Origin: Clostridia bacterium
Lineage (GTDB): Bacteria > Bacillota > Clostridia > Oscillospirales > CAG-272
Reading direction: 5' to 3'
DNA length: 6,433 nucleotides
NCBI GenBank assembly: GCA_017612495.1
Contig: JAGAFQ010000127.1
Location: forward strand, 1 to 6,433
The notes below the pieces were generated by a model that worked only from the letters and a program-made list of their open reading frames with translations, had not been told where the DNA came from and searched no databases. Shown here piece by piece: positions 5,867-6,433 of the stretch. How positions within the stretch are numbered: the first letter of the stretch is position 1; every line of letters starts with the position of its first letter. A program made the position numbers and the translations under genes.

Positions 5867-5906
5867 TCAAAACGCTGAGAGTTATAGGTTTATAATTTGC
5901 CTTTGC

Positions 5907-5952
5907 GTAAAAAACTGCCAAGAAGGAAAGAAAATCTTTCTTGGCAGTTTTT
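5907..5952. terminator. Bidirectional terminator between convergent genes
   Basis: AAAAACTGCCAAGAA (5910-5924) and TTCTTGGCAGTTTTT (5938-5952) are a perfect 15-base inverted repeat. Three further inner pairs, one G-U, leave a short A-rich loop. The stem ends in T runs on both strands, five on the plus strand and six on the minus. It lies 41 bases after the plsY stop and touches the stop codon of the minus-strand peptidase gene, so it should stop transcription from both sides. Confidence 0.92.
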
Positions 5953-6433
5953 CATTTTATAACGCACGCTTGTCGAAATGTGATGTTAAAAGATTTTTCC
6001 GCATCGGATTTTTTATATTCTGCAATTCCAACCAACGGGTCACAAAAAATATATGTATTCTCGGTATAGCCTATAAGTACCATACAATGTGAGTAATTAT
6101 ACCACACAATATGCTTTTGCCCTATATTTGTTTGCCAATAAATCTGATTGTTCCCGTTCATACCGACCGTTCCCCATATAATTACGGGATAGCCGTCATC
6201 AATAAGAGCTTCGTAATAAGAAAAATCGTTTTCGCTTATATCATATATCTTTTTCTCTGATTTAATTTCGGTGAGGTATGCGTTTACTGTAACAACTACA
6301 CATGGCGCATAACAACCGAGCCCGTTTCCCCTTGCATCCCCGACATAGGTTTCCCACGGGTCGCCTTTGTATATCGGCGATTTTGCCATATATTTATCAT
6401 ATAATTCGCCTGCGCTTATGGGAACGCCTGCGT
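5952..6433 (-). CDS. C39-like cysteine peptidase (C39_2 type), C-terminal part
   Basis: The frame is open from the right edge to TGA at 5954-5952, giving 159 complete codons. The ATG at 6389 is internal: the frame continues upstream as AGVPISAGELYDKYM, which fits the family. The pattern ELYDKYM, then GDPWETYVGDARGNGLGCYAP, matches papain-like C39_2 proteins, where the region after the active-site Cys continues to a GCYAP-like motif. The segment YSHCMVLIGY holds the expected catalytic His (codon 6089-6087), followed by CDPLVG with the Asp-Pro typical of the third site. The catalytic Cys, in a PTGCE-like motif, would lie beyond the right edge, as would any signal peptide or wall-binding domain, so activity and location cannot be judged. 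These proteins are usually secreted or envelope-associated in Firmicutes. The gene is convergent to plsY, and its composition looks more AT-rich than the housekeeping genes, suggesting a later arrival. Confidence 0.82.
   Translation of the reverse strand, partial: AGVPISAGELYDKYMAKSPIYKGDPWETYVGDARGNGLGCYAPCVVVTVNAYLTEIKSEKKIYDISENDFSYYEALIDDGYPVIIWGTVGMNGNNQIYWQTNIGQKHIVWYNYSHCMVLIGYTENTYIFCDPLVGIAEYKKSDAEKSFNITFRQACVIK

Overview
The window looks like a chromosomal segment from a low-to-mid GC Firmicute of the class Clostridia. This rests on the zinc-ribbon form of ribosomal protein L32, the pairing of DUF177 with rpmF, a PDZ/radical-SAM-like DUF512 protein directly upstream of der, and plsY just after der. 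No species can be named from sequence alone.

Layout, left to right. (1) 1-1176: the C-terminal end of a sodium:solute symporter, cut by the left edge, followed 45 bases later by an unrecognised single-pass membrane protein of 224 residues. (2) 1219-2133: a textbook vegetative promoter (TTGACA, 17 bases, TATAAT) with palindromes lying over its spacer and -10 element. It drives a DUF177/YceD-type protein and rpmF, and the unit closes with a hairpin terminator. (3) 2154-4804: a DUF512 iron-sulfur protein and the double GTPase Der, five bases apart. (4) 4793-5204: a tandem array of a 144-base, highly structured repeat. It begins inside the last codons of der and runs to the plsY leader, with two near-identical copies and one shorter, diverged copy. 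(5) 5213-5866: plsY, acyl-phosphate:glycerol-3-phosphate acyltransferase. (6) 5907-5952: a strong bidirectional terminator separating plsY from a convergent gene. (7) 5952-6433, minus strand: the C-terminal part of a C39-like cysteine peptidase, cut by the right edge.

Functionally, the middle of the window is about ribosome production (L32, the DUF177 protein, Der) and phospholipid synthesis (PlsY). In many Firmicutes DUF177-rpmF is followed by plsX, and der-plsY by gpsA. Both of those partners are missing here, so the locus looks like a re-joined version of two commonly conserved clusters. The promoter palindrome resembles the operator of the lipid regulator FapR, which would fit this link, but that is only a hypothesis. 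The item most worth following up is the structured tandem repeat between der and plsY. Its few differences between copies fall in predicted loops, or remove one hairpin arm as a unit.
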